The position numbers were made by a program, and so were the translations under genes. From contig CAVYXK010000017.1 in the NCBI GenBank assembly GCA_963772445.1, positions 248,001-312,000 on the forward strand: 64,000 bases of DNA, in the 5' to 3' direction. Below, piece by piece: positions 1 to 8,121 of this stretch. The notes beneath the pieces were generated by a model. It saw nothing but the letters and a program-made list of their open reading frames with translations. It was not told the DNA's origin and did no database searches. This DNA comes from CAVYXK01 sp963772445. GTDB taxonomy: Bacteria; Pseudomonadota; Alphaproteobacteria; Acetobacterales; Acetobacteraceae. Each line of letters opens with the position of its first letter. Position 1 is the first letter of the stretch.

Positions 1-1
1 G

Positions 2-2212
2 GCCGCATTCATTTCGGCGGAGGATCAGAATTTTTGGCGAAATCCGGGCATCGATCCGCTCGCGATCGTTCGGGCTGGAATATACGATCTGATGCACCTT
101 GGCACCGGACGCCGACCGCTTGGGGCTTCCACTATTACTCAGCAAGTCGCCAAGAACATGCTGCTGGGCGACAGGATGGATCTTACTCGCAAAATCGAAG
201 AAGGAGTTCTGGCTCTTCGCATGCAGCAGGTTCTGAGCAAGGAGCGGATACTCGAAATCTATCTGAACGAGATTTACCTGGGTGAACAGTCGTACGGGGT
301 CGCTGCCGCGGCGCAGACTTACTTCAACAAGCCGCTCGACCAGCTCTCGTTGGCGGAGGATGCTACACTCGCTGCGCTTCCGAAGGCACCAGCCAATTAC
401 GACCCATTCCGGTTCCCGCAAGCGGCTAAAGCCCGGCGCGACTGGGTATTGGATCGGATGACCGACGATCATGTTATCTCGCCGGCCCAGGCAGCGGCGG
501 CGAAAGCCGAACCGCTGGTGCCAGTCGTATTCCATCGGCCGGCAGCAATCGCCGGTGCGGGCTGGTTTGCTGAGGAAGCGCGCCGTGAACTGACTGCGCA
601 ATTTGGCGATGACATGGTCCTGCAGGGCGGTCTGACGGTTCACACCAGCCTTGATGCTACATTGCAGGCAGAAGCCGAACAGGCTGTTCGCGACGGGCTG
701 ACGGACTATGATCGAAAGATGGGCGGGTGGCGTGGAGCTTTGGCACATCTGAGCTCCACGGACCTGAAGGGTGACTGGTCTGATCCGCTTTCCCACGTTA
801 GTCGGCCCCCGGGAGTGCTGCCCGACTGGCGACTAGCAGTGGTCCTGACGGTATCTCCGGCGGACGCACGCGTTCGGTGGATCGCCCAGCAACAAGCTAA
901 GAGTACATCACCGGTGGAACGGGTCGGCACCGTCCGGTGGTCAGATGGGGCGTGGTACCACCCAATGACACCGGACGGCAAACAAGGGGCGCCGTACCAC
1001 AGCCTGACGGAGATGCTCCACTCTGGGGACGTGATATTGGTTCAACCCGAGGGTGGCTTGGCCGGGATTGCGCCTGAGCGCGTCGCATTGCGTCAAATTC
1101 CCAAGGTGCAGGGCGCGCTGGTCACGCTGGACCCCTCCTCGGGACGTGTGCTGGCTATCGTCGGTGGATGGAGTTTTGAGGCGAGCCAATTTAACCGGGC
1201 GACCCAGGCTGAGCGGCAGCCGGGGAGCAGCTTCAAGCCGATCGTGTATCTGACGGCACTGGAGAAGGGTATTTCTCCAAGCGAACGATTTCTGAATGGG
1301 CCGATAGTGGTTTATCAGGGCGGGGGTGCCTGGCGCCCGCACAATTATGAGGGGAATTTCGGCGGCCCAACACCGCTTCGGGTGGCACTGGAGCAGTCCC
1401 TTAATCTTGTCACGATTCGTGTCGCAGAGCGGATCGGTATGGCAGCCGTGGCGAAGACGGCGAAGGATTTCGGCATGGTGGACTCGATGCCGAAGGTCCT
1501 TCCGGCGGCACTCGGGGCAGTGGATACCACCGTCCTGCGGGAGGCTGGCGCGTACGCGAGCCTTGACGAAGGCGGCCGTGCGGTGGTCCCGACGCTGATT
1601 GACAGCGTGCAGGATCGCGAGGGGCATGTGGTCTGGCGCCCCGCTGGCCTTGATTGTGCCTGCGACGACCCGTCGAAACCACCGCTGGTGACCGATGAGC
1701 GGACACAAATCGCGGATCCGCAAAGCGTATTTCAGCTTGTGACGATGATGCAGGGCGTGGTGCAGCGCGGAACCGGCGTGCCGGCGGGTGCGGGACTGCA
1801 TCGACCTATTGCGGGCAAGACCGGGACGACGCAAGACTTTGGTGATGCCTGGTTCGCCGGTTTCACCCCCGATTTGGTGACGGTCGTTTGGGTCGGTTTC
1901 GACGACCCCTCCAGCCTGGGCGATAATGAGACCGGTGCCGCCGTAGCGGCGCCTATCTGGCACAATTTCATGGCATTCGCCCTGAAGGAGCGGCCGGTTC
2001 TGAATTTTCCGCAGCCGCCGGGCGTTACGATGGCATCCTGGGATAGCGGGTTCGGAACGGTGGTGGACGCCTTCAAACCTGGCCAGGTGCCAGGTGCCTC
2101 GGGTCCGGTGGGGGTGGCGGCCGGCACCTCTGGTAGTGCCCCGGGGGGAGAAGACGAATCTACCGCCAGCACGGCAGGTGGGATCGACAGTTCCCTCGGC
2201 GGACTATATTGA
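2..2212 (+). CDS. mrcA: Penicillin-binding protein 1A, 5' end outside window
   Basis: Class A penicillin-binding protein: it polymerises glycan strands and cross-links peptides of peptidoglycan at the outer face of the inner membrane. The frame is already open at base 2, so the N-terminal anchor lies outside the window. The visible part begins in the glycosyltransferase domain, where AEDQNF carries the expected catalytic Glu and GASTITQQ follows at about 120-145. The transpeptidase signature is complete: SSFK at 1226-1237, SLN at 1397-1405 and KTG at 1817-1825. A Gly/Ser-rich tail ends the protein. prfB follows 35 bp downstream on the same strand, an order I know from Acetobacteraceae. Confidence 0.95.
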   Translation, partial: AAFISAEDQNFWRNPGIDPLAIVRAGIYDLMHLGTGRRPLGASTITQQVAKNMLLGDRMDLTRKIEEGVLALRMQQVLSKERILEIYLNEIYLGEQSYGVAAAAQTYFNKPLDQLSLAEDATLAALPKAPANYDPFRFPQAAKARRDWVLDRMTDDHVISPAQAAAAKAEPLVPVVFHRPAAIAGAGWFAEEARRELTAQFGDDMVLQGGLTVHTSLDATLQAEAEQAVRDGLTDYDRKMGGWRGALAHLSSTDLKGDWSDPLSHVSRPPGVLPDWRLAVVLTVSPADARVRWIAQQQAKSTSPVERVGTVRWSDGAWYHPMTPDGKQGAPYHSLTEMLHSGDVILVQPEGGLAGIAPERVALRQIPKVQGALVTLDPSSGRVLAIVGGWSFEASQFNRATQAERQPGSSFKPIVYLTALEKGISPSERFLNGPIVVYQGGGAWRPHNYEGNFGGPTPLRVALEQSLNLVTIRVAERIGMAAVAKTAKDFGMVDSMPKVLPAALGAVDTTVLREAGAYASLDEGGRAVVPTLIDSVQDREGHVVWRPAGLDCACDDPSKPPLVTDERTQIADPQSVFQLVTMMQGVVQRGTGVPAGAGLHRPIAGKTGTTQDFGDAWFAGFTPDLVTVVWVGFDDPSSLGDNETGAAVAAPIWHNFMAFALKERPVLNFPQPPGVTMASWDSGFGTVVDAFKPGQVPGASGPVGVAAGTSGSAPGGEDESTASTAGGIDSSLGGLY

Positions 2213-2247
2213 CGTGCCCCATTGACGGTTTTGCCCGTGACGTAAGC

Positions 2248-3379
2248 ATGTCCGCCGAGTCCGACGATCTGAACGACCAGATCAAGCGATCTGTGGCGCT
2301 GCTGAGGAGGCATCTTTGACTGGGATGCTTCGCAGGCCCGCCTTGCAGAGCTGAATGCCCAGGCAGAGAGCGCTGAGCTGTGGTCGAATCCAACGGCTGC
2401 GCAGAAGGTCATGCGGGAGCGGAATCAACTTGCAGCCCGGATCGAGGGGGTGCTGACCCTTGAAGCAGAGGTAGCGGACACCTTGGAACTGCTCTCGCTT
2501 GCCGAGGCCGACGGCGATGAGACGATGATCTCAGACGGGCTCGCCACGTTGCGGGCCCTGGCGGAGGAGGCCAAGCATCGGGAGCTGGAGAGCCTGCTCT
2601 CCGGCGAGGCAGATTCGAATGACTGCTACGTCGAGGTCAACGCCGGCGCAGGCGGCACGGAAGCCCAGGACTGGGCCGAGATGCTGGTCCGCATGTACAC
2701 CCGCTGGGCCGAGCAGCACGGCTATAAGGTGCAGCTTCTGGGAGAGAGCGAGGGCGAGCAGGCGGGGGTCAAATCCGCCACTCTTCTGATTAGCGGGCCC
2801 AATGCCTACGGCTGGTTGAAGACCGAGGCGGGGGTGCACCGGCTGGTCCGGATCAGCCCGTTCGACGCCGCGGCGCGCCGGCATACCAGCTTTGCGAGCG
2901 TCTGGGTCTATCCGGTGGTGGACGAGAGTATCGATATCGAGCTGAATGAAGGTGATCTGAAGGTGGACACTTTCCGTGCGTCGGGCGCAGGCGGGCAGCA
3001 CGTCAACAAAACAGAAAGCGCGATCCGCATTACGCATCTGCCGACCGGCATCGTGGTTGCCTGCCAGACCGATCGCAGCCAGCATCGCAATCGGGCGACG
3101 GCCATGGCGATGCTCAAGGCCCGGCTTTATGAGGCTGAGCTGCAAAGACGGGAGGCGGCGGCGGCGGCGCAGGAGAGCAGCAAGGCGGACATCGGCTGGG
3201 GACACCAAATTCGCAGCTATGTTCTGGCGCCGTACCAACTGGTGAAGGACCTGCGCACCGGGGTGGAGAAGGGAAGTCCGAATGCCGTGCTGGACGGCGA
3301 TCTGGACGCATTCATGGCGGCGGCCCTGGCGGCGCGGGTTGGCGCCACGCGTAGCGAGGCGAGCAGTCAAGCGCGTTAA
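2248..3379 (+). CDS. prfB: Peptide chain release factor 2, made by programmed +1 frameshift
   Basis: Release factor 2 reads UGA and UAA stop codons and triggers hydrolysis of peptidyl-tRNA. The gene starts at ATG 2248, and zero-frame reading meets TGA at 2317-2319 after 23 codons. A +1 shift at CTT-TGA continues as DWDASQARLAELNA and runs to TAA at 3377-3379, giving about 376 residues, the usual length for RF2. The stop-recognition motif SPF (in VRISPFDAAARR) and the catalytic GGQ (in GAGGQHVNKTES, near 2990) are both present. Starting at the internal ATG 2411 would remove the conserved N-terminal helices, so 2248 plus the frameshift is the better model. Confidence 0.96.
2305..2320 (+). other. 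prfB programmed +1 frameshift site
   Basis: An internal Shine-Dalgarno-like AGGAGG at 2305-2310 lies three bases before the slippery codon CTT (2314-2316), which is followed by the in-frame stop TGA and a C (2317-2320). This is the layout known from E. coli prfB, where slow UGA termination at low RF2 favours slippage and so makes RF2 regulate itself. The +1 frame is open immediately afterwards and encodes conserved RF2 sequence. Confidence 0.95.
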
Positions 3380-3417
3380 GCGTTGATCTTCGCCGCAGGA
3401 CGCGGAATGGTGCTGTT

Positions 3418-4257
3418 ATGCCGATTCTGTCTGGGATGGCGCGGGTAGCCGGGATCGCGGGCTGGCCGGTGGGGCATTCCCGCTCGCCGCGGATTCACGG
3501 CTTCTGGTTGAGGCGCCATGGGATAGACGGGGCCTACGTCCCGCTGCCTGTTCGGCCGGGTCAATTTGACATGGCCATGCACGGTCTGGCGGCAGCCGGC
3601 TTCGTCGGAGCCAATGTCACCATCCCGCATAAGGTGGACGCCTTCGCATTTTGCGATGAGTTAGACTACGCCGCCCGCCGGACCGGGGCGGTGAACACCC
3701 TCGTATTCATTGATGGGCGGGTCCAGGGGCGCAACACCGACGGTTTCGGCTTTATTGCTAATCTCCGGGATCATCTGATTGATCCGGCGGCCGGACCGGC
3801 TCTGGTTCTGGGTGCAGGCGGCGCAGCCCGTGCGGTTGTTGCCAGCCTGACGGAGCTGGGCGCACGGGTCACAATCGCCAACCGCACGGAGGCCCGCGCA
3901 GAAGTGCTAGCGACGCAGTTCTCCGGTTTGCGTGTCGTGCCGTGGCATTTCCGATCTGCGGTGCTTCGCGATCATTCCTTGGTGGTGAACACAACCCCGC
4001 TTGGAATGTCGGGGCATGAGGCATTGGAGTTGGATCTAGGATTGGCTGGCCCTGCTCTTGTCGTCGTTGACCTGGTGTACACGCCGCTGGAGACCCCGTT
4101 GCTGCGCACGGCACGTCAGCAGGGGCTGCGTGCGGTTGATGGTCTGGGGATGCTTCTGCATCAGGCTCGCCCGGGGTTCGCGGCTTGGTTCGGCGTTGAT
4201 CCAACAGTGGATCAGGAACTACGGCGGTTCGTCACCGCCGACCTTACTGGCGCATGA
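3418..4257 (+). CDS. aroE: Shikimate dehydrogenase
   Basis: NADPH-dependent reduction of 3-dehydroshikimate to shikimate in aromatic amino acid synthesis, cytoplasmic. The 279 residues match the family length. Near the N-terminus GWPVGHSRSPRIH is the substrate-binding motif; NVTIPHK carries the catalytic lysine; VLGAGGAARAVV is the dinucleotide-binding loop, followed by NRTEAR, whose Arg favours NADP; VNTTPLGM is also conserved. The stop overlaps the coaE start as ATGA at 4254-4257, so the two are probably translationally coupled. A second ATG at 3436 is a possible alternative start. Confidence 0.95.
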   Translation: MPILSGMARVAGIAGWPVGHSRSPRIHGFWLRRHGIDGAYVPLPVRPGQFDMAMHGLAAAGFVGANVTIPHKVDAFAFCDELDYAARRTGAVNTLVFIDGRVQGRNTDGFGFIANLRDHLIDPAAGPALVLGAGGAARAVVASLTELGARVTIANRTEARAEVLATQFSGLRVVPWHFRSAVLRDHSLVVNTTPLGMSGHEALELDLGLAGPALVVVDLVYTPLETPLLRTARQQGLRAVDGLGMLLHQARPGFAAWFGVDPTVDQELRRFVTADLTGA

Positions 4258-4934
4258 AGATCATCGGGCTGACCGGCGGGATCGGCATGGGGAAGTCGAC
4301 CGCCGCTGCCGTATTTCGTCGAGCCGGCATCCCGGTCTTTGACGCGGACGCTACCGTCCATCGGCTGCAGGCGCGTGGTGGCCGCGCGGTACCCGCCATC
4401 GAGGCAGCGTTTCCCGGTACTGTAAGAGACGGAGTGGTTGATCGGGCAGCGCTACGTCATGCCGTGCTAGCGAGGCCGGACGCTCTGACCAAGCTCGAGG
4501 GTATTCTGCATCCCATGGTCAGGCAGGAAGAGGCTGCATTCCTGCGCCGGGTGCGGTTAGCTGGAAAGTCTCTGGCTGTACTGGATATTCCGTTGCTGCT
4601 CGAAACAGGAGGGGACCGCGACGCCGACTGGGTCGTCGTCGTGTCGGCCCCACGGACCATACAAGAGCACCGGGTTCGGCGCCGCCGTGGCTTGAGTGCC
4701 GCCCAGGTCGGCACCATCATTGGTCGACAGATGCCAGACAGCGAAAAGCGGCGTCGCGCTGATACGATCATTTCGACTGGCCTTTCGCGTCATCACGCAT
4801 TTCGTGCGCTCAGCAGATTGATCAAGGAGCTTCGCCATGACCCGCATGGTGCTGTTCGATACGGAAACCACAGGTTTGGAACCGCATCTCGGGCACCGCG
4901 TCATCGAAGTAGCAGCTCTGGAGCTGATCAATGA
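4254..4934 (+). CDS. coaE: Dephospho-CoA kinase with C-terminal extension
   Basis: Phosphorylates dephospho-CoA in the last step of coenzyme A synthesis. The N-terminus has the P-loop GGIGMGKST, then the family segments FDADATVH, LHPMVR and LDIPLLLETGGD. At 226 residues it is longer than the usual roughly 200. The last 32 or so residues are read from the first 98 bases of dnaQ in another frame and look low-complexity (RHRSSSSGADQ), so the extension is probably a lost ancestral stop rather than a domain. The start is fixed by the ATGA overlap with aroE. Confidence 0.92.
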   Translation: MKIIGLTGGIGMGKSTAAAVFRRAGIPVFDADATVHRLQARGGRAVPAIEAAFPGTVRDGVVDRAALRHAVLARPDALTKLEGILHPMVRQEEAAFLRRVRLAGKSLAVLDIPLLLETGGDRDADWVVVVSAPRTIQEHRVRRRRGLSAAQVGTIIGRQMPDSEKRRRADTIISTGLSRHHAFRALSRLIKELRHDPHGAVRYGNHRFGTASRAPRHRSSSSGADQ

Positions 4935-5514
4935 TCTTCCGACGGATCGGCATTTCCATTCGCTGATCGACCCTGGGCGGGAGATCTCATATGAGGCGAC
5001 ACGAGTGCACGGCATTACCATTGCACAGGTCGCCGGAAAGCCGCGCTTCGCAGATATCGCTGCTCCGCTACTGGATTTTCTCCGCGATAGCACGCTGGTG
5101 GCGCACAATGCTGAGTTCGACTTCGCGTTCCTGAATGCCGAGCTGCGTCTTCTTGGTCTGCCGCCGCTGGATCCGTCACGAATGATCGATACGCTCGCGC
5201 TTGCGAAGGCGCGTTTCCCTGGGCTGCCCAATAGCCTCGACGCCTTATGCCGCCGCTTTTCGATCGATCTCTCCGGTCGCAGCAGACACAACGCCCTGCT
5301 CGACTGCCGATTGCTGGCAGATGTCTATGTCGAACTCATGGGAGGCCGCCAACGCGGTCTCTTGTTGGCGATAGCGGCCGTGCAAGCGCCGCTCATTTCA
5401 TATAGCCACAGCGGATTGCGAACGCCCCGACTGGTGATCCCGACCCCGGCCGAAGTCGCTGCACATGCAGCGTTCATAGCTCGCTTGAAGGGTCCCATAT
5501 GGCTGGCGGCCTGA
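4837..5514 (+). CDS. dnaQ: DnaQ-type 3'-5' exonuclease (DNA polymerase III epsilon)
   Basis: DEDDh exonuclease, the likely proofreading subunit of the replicase. ExoI is FDTETTG at the N-terminus, ExoII lies in LVAHNAEFDFAFLNAE, and ExoIII is HNALLDCRLLADVY, so all metal ligands and the general-base His are present. The 225 residues fit the epsilon subunit. AAGGAG stands about 8 bases before ATG 4837, inside coaE, which supports this start despite the 98-bp overlap. It ends 20 bp before the convergent receiver-like gene. Confidence 0.93.
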   Translation: MTRMVLFDTETTGLEPHLGHRVIEVAALELINDLPTDRHFHSLIDPGREISYEATRVHGITIAQVAGKPRFADIAAPLLDFLRDSTLVAHNAEFDFAFLNAELRLLGLPPLDPSRMIDTLALAKARFPGLPNSLDALCRRFSIDLSGRSRHNALLDCRLLADVYVELMGGRQRGLLLAIAAVQAPLISYSHSGLRTPRLVIPTPAEVAAHAAFIARLKGPIWLAA

Positions 5515-5534
5515 ACACGGGCGGCCCGCCGTGG

Positions 5535-6020
5535 TCAGACCGGCATCAGACCGAGGCAGCGGCCCATTCGGCCAGCCAGGCAAAGAAACTCGACCAGTTC
5601 ACCAAGTGCAGGCAACGTCGGGCGCTTCAACACGGACGACAAGCCCCAAACTTCTTCGACGGCATCGGCTGCGCCCGCCAAGGCCGGATCTTCGCCCGTC
5701 AGCAACAGGATCGGCAAATTTCTGTCGTGCCCGGCGACTGTCTTCATCACGTGGCAGCCGTCCTGACCATTGGCCTCGATCGTGGCGAAGACCGCCATTG
5801 GCCGGCACTCCGCCAGCACTGGGCCGAGATGTTCGTGGCTCGCTACTGGCCGGACGGTCACTTCAAGAAAATCGCAGATGTCCGTGATCGTTCCAGAGAG
5901 GCATCCGTCGTCCTCGACGACGACAATGACCGGCTCACGCTCGCGCGGCAGCGGTATCGGCGCGGGGTTCCCGACGAGATCTGATGCAATCTTCCCACCA
6001 AAACCATCCATGGCACACAC
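5535..6020 (-). CDS. Receiver-like protein lacking the phosphoacceptor Asp
   Basis: 161 residues consisting of one receiver-like (CheY) fold. After a short leader, VIVVVEDDG gives the acidic pair that normally binds Mg; the strand that should end in the phosphorylated Asp reads MAVFATIEANGQDG, with no Asp at the expected place; LPILLLTGED supplies the conserved Thr, and SSVLKRP the conserved Lys. There is no output domain. I infer a pseudo-receiver that signals by protein contact instead of phosphorylation. It converges on dnaQ and its promoter faces the prophage. The exact role is unknown. Confidence 0.7.
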   Translation of the reverse strand: MCAMDGFGGKIASDLVGNPAPIPLPREREPVIVVVEDDGCLSGTITDICDFLEVTVRPVASHEHLGPVLAECRPMAVFATIEANGQDGCHVMKTVAGHDRNLPILLLTGEDPALAGAADAVEEVWGLSSVLKRPTLPALGELVEFLCLAGRMGRCLGLMPV

Positions 6021-6107
6021 CCTTTTGTTTTGAGGGCCCCAAAGGCTCGCGGGTCGAATTGTGTCTAAAGATGGTTAACGCCGAAAGCGGGTTTGGTGTC
6101 AGTTAAG

Positions 6108-6145
6108 CGTCAGAGATCGTCAGAAGAGCGTCAAAAATCGTCAAA
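6108..6145. repeat. Four helically phased CGTCARA repeats
   Basis: Direct repeats CGTCAGA at 6108 and 6118 and CGTCAAA at 6129 and 6139 are spaced 10, 11 and 10 bases, one helical turn each. A weaker TGTCAGT at 6097 extends the series. They lie between the divergent receiver-like gene (start 6020) and the first prophage gene (6176). Such an array could be an operator or a host-factor site; no binding protein can be named. Confidence 0.55.
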
Positions 6146-6175
6146 TCGACATAGCGGGGGTGGGAGGTGGTTGGG

Positions 6176-6592
6176 ATGCCAGTAGCCGGTGGCATCTCAT
6201 CCGGCGGGGCGAAATGCGTAGCCGATGCGTCGGCGCTCGAGATATCCGGCGGAGCGCGAGGCAGTATGAAGATGGTACGGCCGGCTGCGGAGGCGGCTCG
6301 AGAGCATACAGAGCTGGCCGTTGCGACGCTGGCGACGATAGCCGGCAATTCGGAGACATCGGCTTCAGCTCGGGTGAGTGCAGCGGTCGCGCTTCTGAAC
6401 CGGGGCTGGGGCAGGCCGTCGCCGATGGTACGGGTCAAAGACGGCATTGAGACCCTGACGGATGACCAGCTCCAACAATCAATTGACGGCTGGATGGCCG
6501 CGATCATGGCTACTGGCGGACTCCGAGGTGCGGGCGCTGATCTTGGAGCAGCGGCGACGGAAGATCCGGCGATGCCTGACTGCTTGGGCTGA
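6176..6592 (+). CDS. Putative small terminase subunit
   Basis: Small protein directly upstream of the large terminase, where the DNA-recognition subunit usually lies. The central segment AREHTELAVATLATIAGN and ARVSAAVALLNRGWG is the recognisable part; such helices are common in proteins at this position in alphaproteobacterial phages. I prefer ATG 6176 because GGGAGG lies at 6162-6167; GTG 6167 is the alternative. The 3' end overlaps the next gene by about 130 bp in another frame. The assignment rests on position and the central segment only. Confidence 0.5.
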   Translation: MPVAGGISSGGAKCVADASALEISGGARGSMKMVRPAAEAAREHTELAVATLATIAGNSETSASARVSAAVALLNRGWGRPSPMVRVKDGIETLTDDQLQQSIDGWMAAIMATGGLRGAGADLGAAATEDPAMPDCLG

Positions 6593-7919
6593 GCACGCGC
6601 TGGCACCGTTCGGTCAAAGACCGGCGCGGCACCATCGGCTGCTGATTGGCGAGCTTGAGCGAGTGGAGCGCGGCGAGGTGGACCGGCTGATGGTATTCAT
6701 GCCGCCGGGCTCGGCGAAATCGACCTATGCGTCAGTTCTGTTCCCCGCGTGGTGGTTCTGCCGGCATCCGCGTTCGGCGGTGATTGCTGCGTCGCACAGT
6801 GCTGAACTGGCGGAATCGTTTGGCCGGCGGGTGCGCAATACGATCGCCGAGCATGCCGCGACGGTAGGATTCGGCCTGGCGGGCGATCGCGCGGCAGCAG
6901 GATGGTGGGATACGGACGCGGGGGGTGAGTATTACGCTGCTGGCGTCGCGGGTTCGATTACCGGGCGTCGTGCCGACTTGGCCATCATTGATGATCCGGT
7001 GAAGTCGCGAAAGGCGGCAGAAAGCGAAACGCATCGCAAACGCACCTGGGACTGGTTCCGCGCCGATCTGCTGACCCGATTGAAGCCAGGTGGTCGTGTC
7101 GTTCTGATTATGACTCGGTGGCACGAGGACGACTTGGCTGGCCGGCTGCTGCTGATCGAAGCGGACCGTTGGCGCGTGCTATCCCTGCCGGCTGTGGCCG
7201 GAATGAATGATCCGCTGGGTCGAGCGATCGGTGAGCCGTTATGGCCGGAGTGGGAGTCGGCGGCGGAACTTGCCAGCAAACGCCGGACGTTGGGCGAGCG
7301 GGACTGGTCGGCGCTTTATCAACAGGATCCGCGGCCCGCCGAAGGCGCGCTGTTCCGGATAGAGCGGATCCCGATTTTTGATTCAGTGCCTTCTGAGACC
7401 CGCGTGTTGCGGGGTTGGGACCTGGCAGCGACGGCGGCCGTCGGAACCGCGGACCCGGACTGGACCGTGGGGCTGAAACTCGGGCGGGTGGGCGATGGCA
7501 GGTTTGTCGTGCTGGATGTCGTGCGGTTGCGTGGCGGACCGGATGAAGTCGAGGCAGCGATCGTCAGGACGGCTGGTGCTGACGGTCGCGAGGTGCTGAT
7601 TGAGTTGCCACAGGATCCCGGGCAGGCGGGCAAGGGACAAGCGCTGTACTTGGCCCGCCGACTGGCGGGTTTCCGGGTCAGGGCGAGCAGGGAAACGGGC
7701 GACAAGGCAACCCGCGCTGGACCGGTTGCCTCGCAGGTCAACATCGGGAACGTCGGGCTGGTGCGTGCGGCCTGGAATCGCCCGCTGCTCGATGAGTTGG
7801 CGGCGTTTCCCTCGGGGCGACACGACGATCAGGTGGATGCACTGGCTCGCGCTTTCGGTGCCCTGATCGCGCCGCCGGAGCCGGCACGGCGGGCAATGAT
7901 CCCGATCATGGGCCGCTGA
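6462..7919 (+). CDS. terL: Phage terminase large subunit
   Basis: ATPase-nuclease that packages DNA into the prohead. Walker A is PPGSAKST near residue 83, Walker B is LAIIDDP, and a coupling segment IMTRWHEDDLAGRLL follows. In the RNase H-like nuclease half, GWDLAAT and HDDQVDALA supply the metal-binding acidic residues. 485 residues is normal. ATG 6462 overlaps the putative small subunit by 131 bp; the true start may be later, since the first 50 residues are not conserved-looking. Portal and capsid genes follow, as in a standard packaging module. Confidence 0.93.
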   Translation: MTSSNNQLTAGWPRSWLLADSEVRALILEQRRRKIRRCLTAWAEHALAPFGQRPARHHRLLIGELERVERGEVDRLMVFMPPGSAKSTYASVLFPAWWFCRHPRSAVIAASHSAELAESFGRRVRNTIAEHAATVGFGLAGDRAAAGWWDTDAGGEYYAAGVAGSITGRRADLAIIDDPVKSRKAAESETHRKRTWDWFRADLLTRLKPGGRVVLIMTRWHEDDLAGRLLLIEADRWRVLSLPAVAGMNDPLGRAIGEPLWPEWESAAELASKRRTLGERDWSALYQQDPRPAEGALFRIERIPIFDSVPSETRVLRGWDLAATAAVGTADPDWTVGLKLGRVGDGRFVVLDVVRLRGGPDEVEAAIVRTAGADGREVLIELPQDPGQAGKGQALYLARRLAGFRVRASRETGDKATRAGPVASQVNIGNVGLVRAAWNRPLLDELAAFPSGRHDDQVDALARAFGALIAPPEPARRAMIPIMGR

Positions 7920-7941
7920 GCCCGCTGAAAGTACCTGACGC

Positions 7942-8115
7942 ATGTCCATTGTGAGAGATGCTATTATGGGGCGCACCGCACATCCAGGCTTCAGGGCCTT
8001 GGCAGGATCGATAGCGAGGGAGGGCGTCTCGGCCGAACTTGGTGCGCGCGCGCGCCACGTCGGCGCGGTGGCGCGCGAAGCCACCCCGCGACTTAATCGC
8101 GCCGAGAGCAGGTAG
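7942..8115 (+). CDS. Small phage protein, 57 residues
   Basis: Short frame between terminase and portal, ATG 7942 to TAG 8113-8115, ending seven bases before the portal start. It reads MSIVRDAIMGRTAHPGFRAL and continues with a basic Ala/Arg-rich helix. Small proteins with a similar PGF-x-A-x-x-x-I-A helix recur beside portal genes in other phages; that resemblance is from memory. There is no strong ribosome site. Function unknown. Confidence 0.45.
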   Translation: MSIVRDAIMGRTAHPGFRALAGSIAREGVSAELGARARHVGAVAREATPRLNRAESR

Positions 8116-8121
8116 CGGCCG

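Noticed and set aside
941..1963. 340-residue open frame antisense to mrcA
   Set aside because: High-GC shadow of the penicillin-binding protein; composition is Arg/Pro/His-rich with no family pattern.
5515..5534. Possible bidirectional terminator between dnaQ and the receiver-like gene
   Set aside because: Only about five base pairs can form and there is no T-run.
6950..6970. GGTTCGATTACCGG, resembling a tRNA T-arm
   Set aside because: Lies inside the terminase gene with no acceptor or anticodon stem around it.
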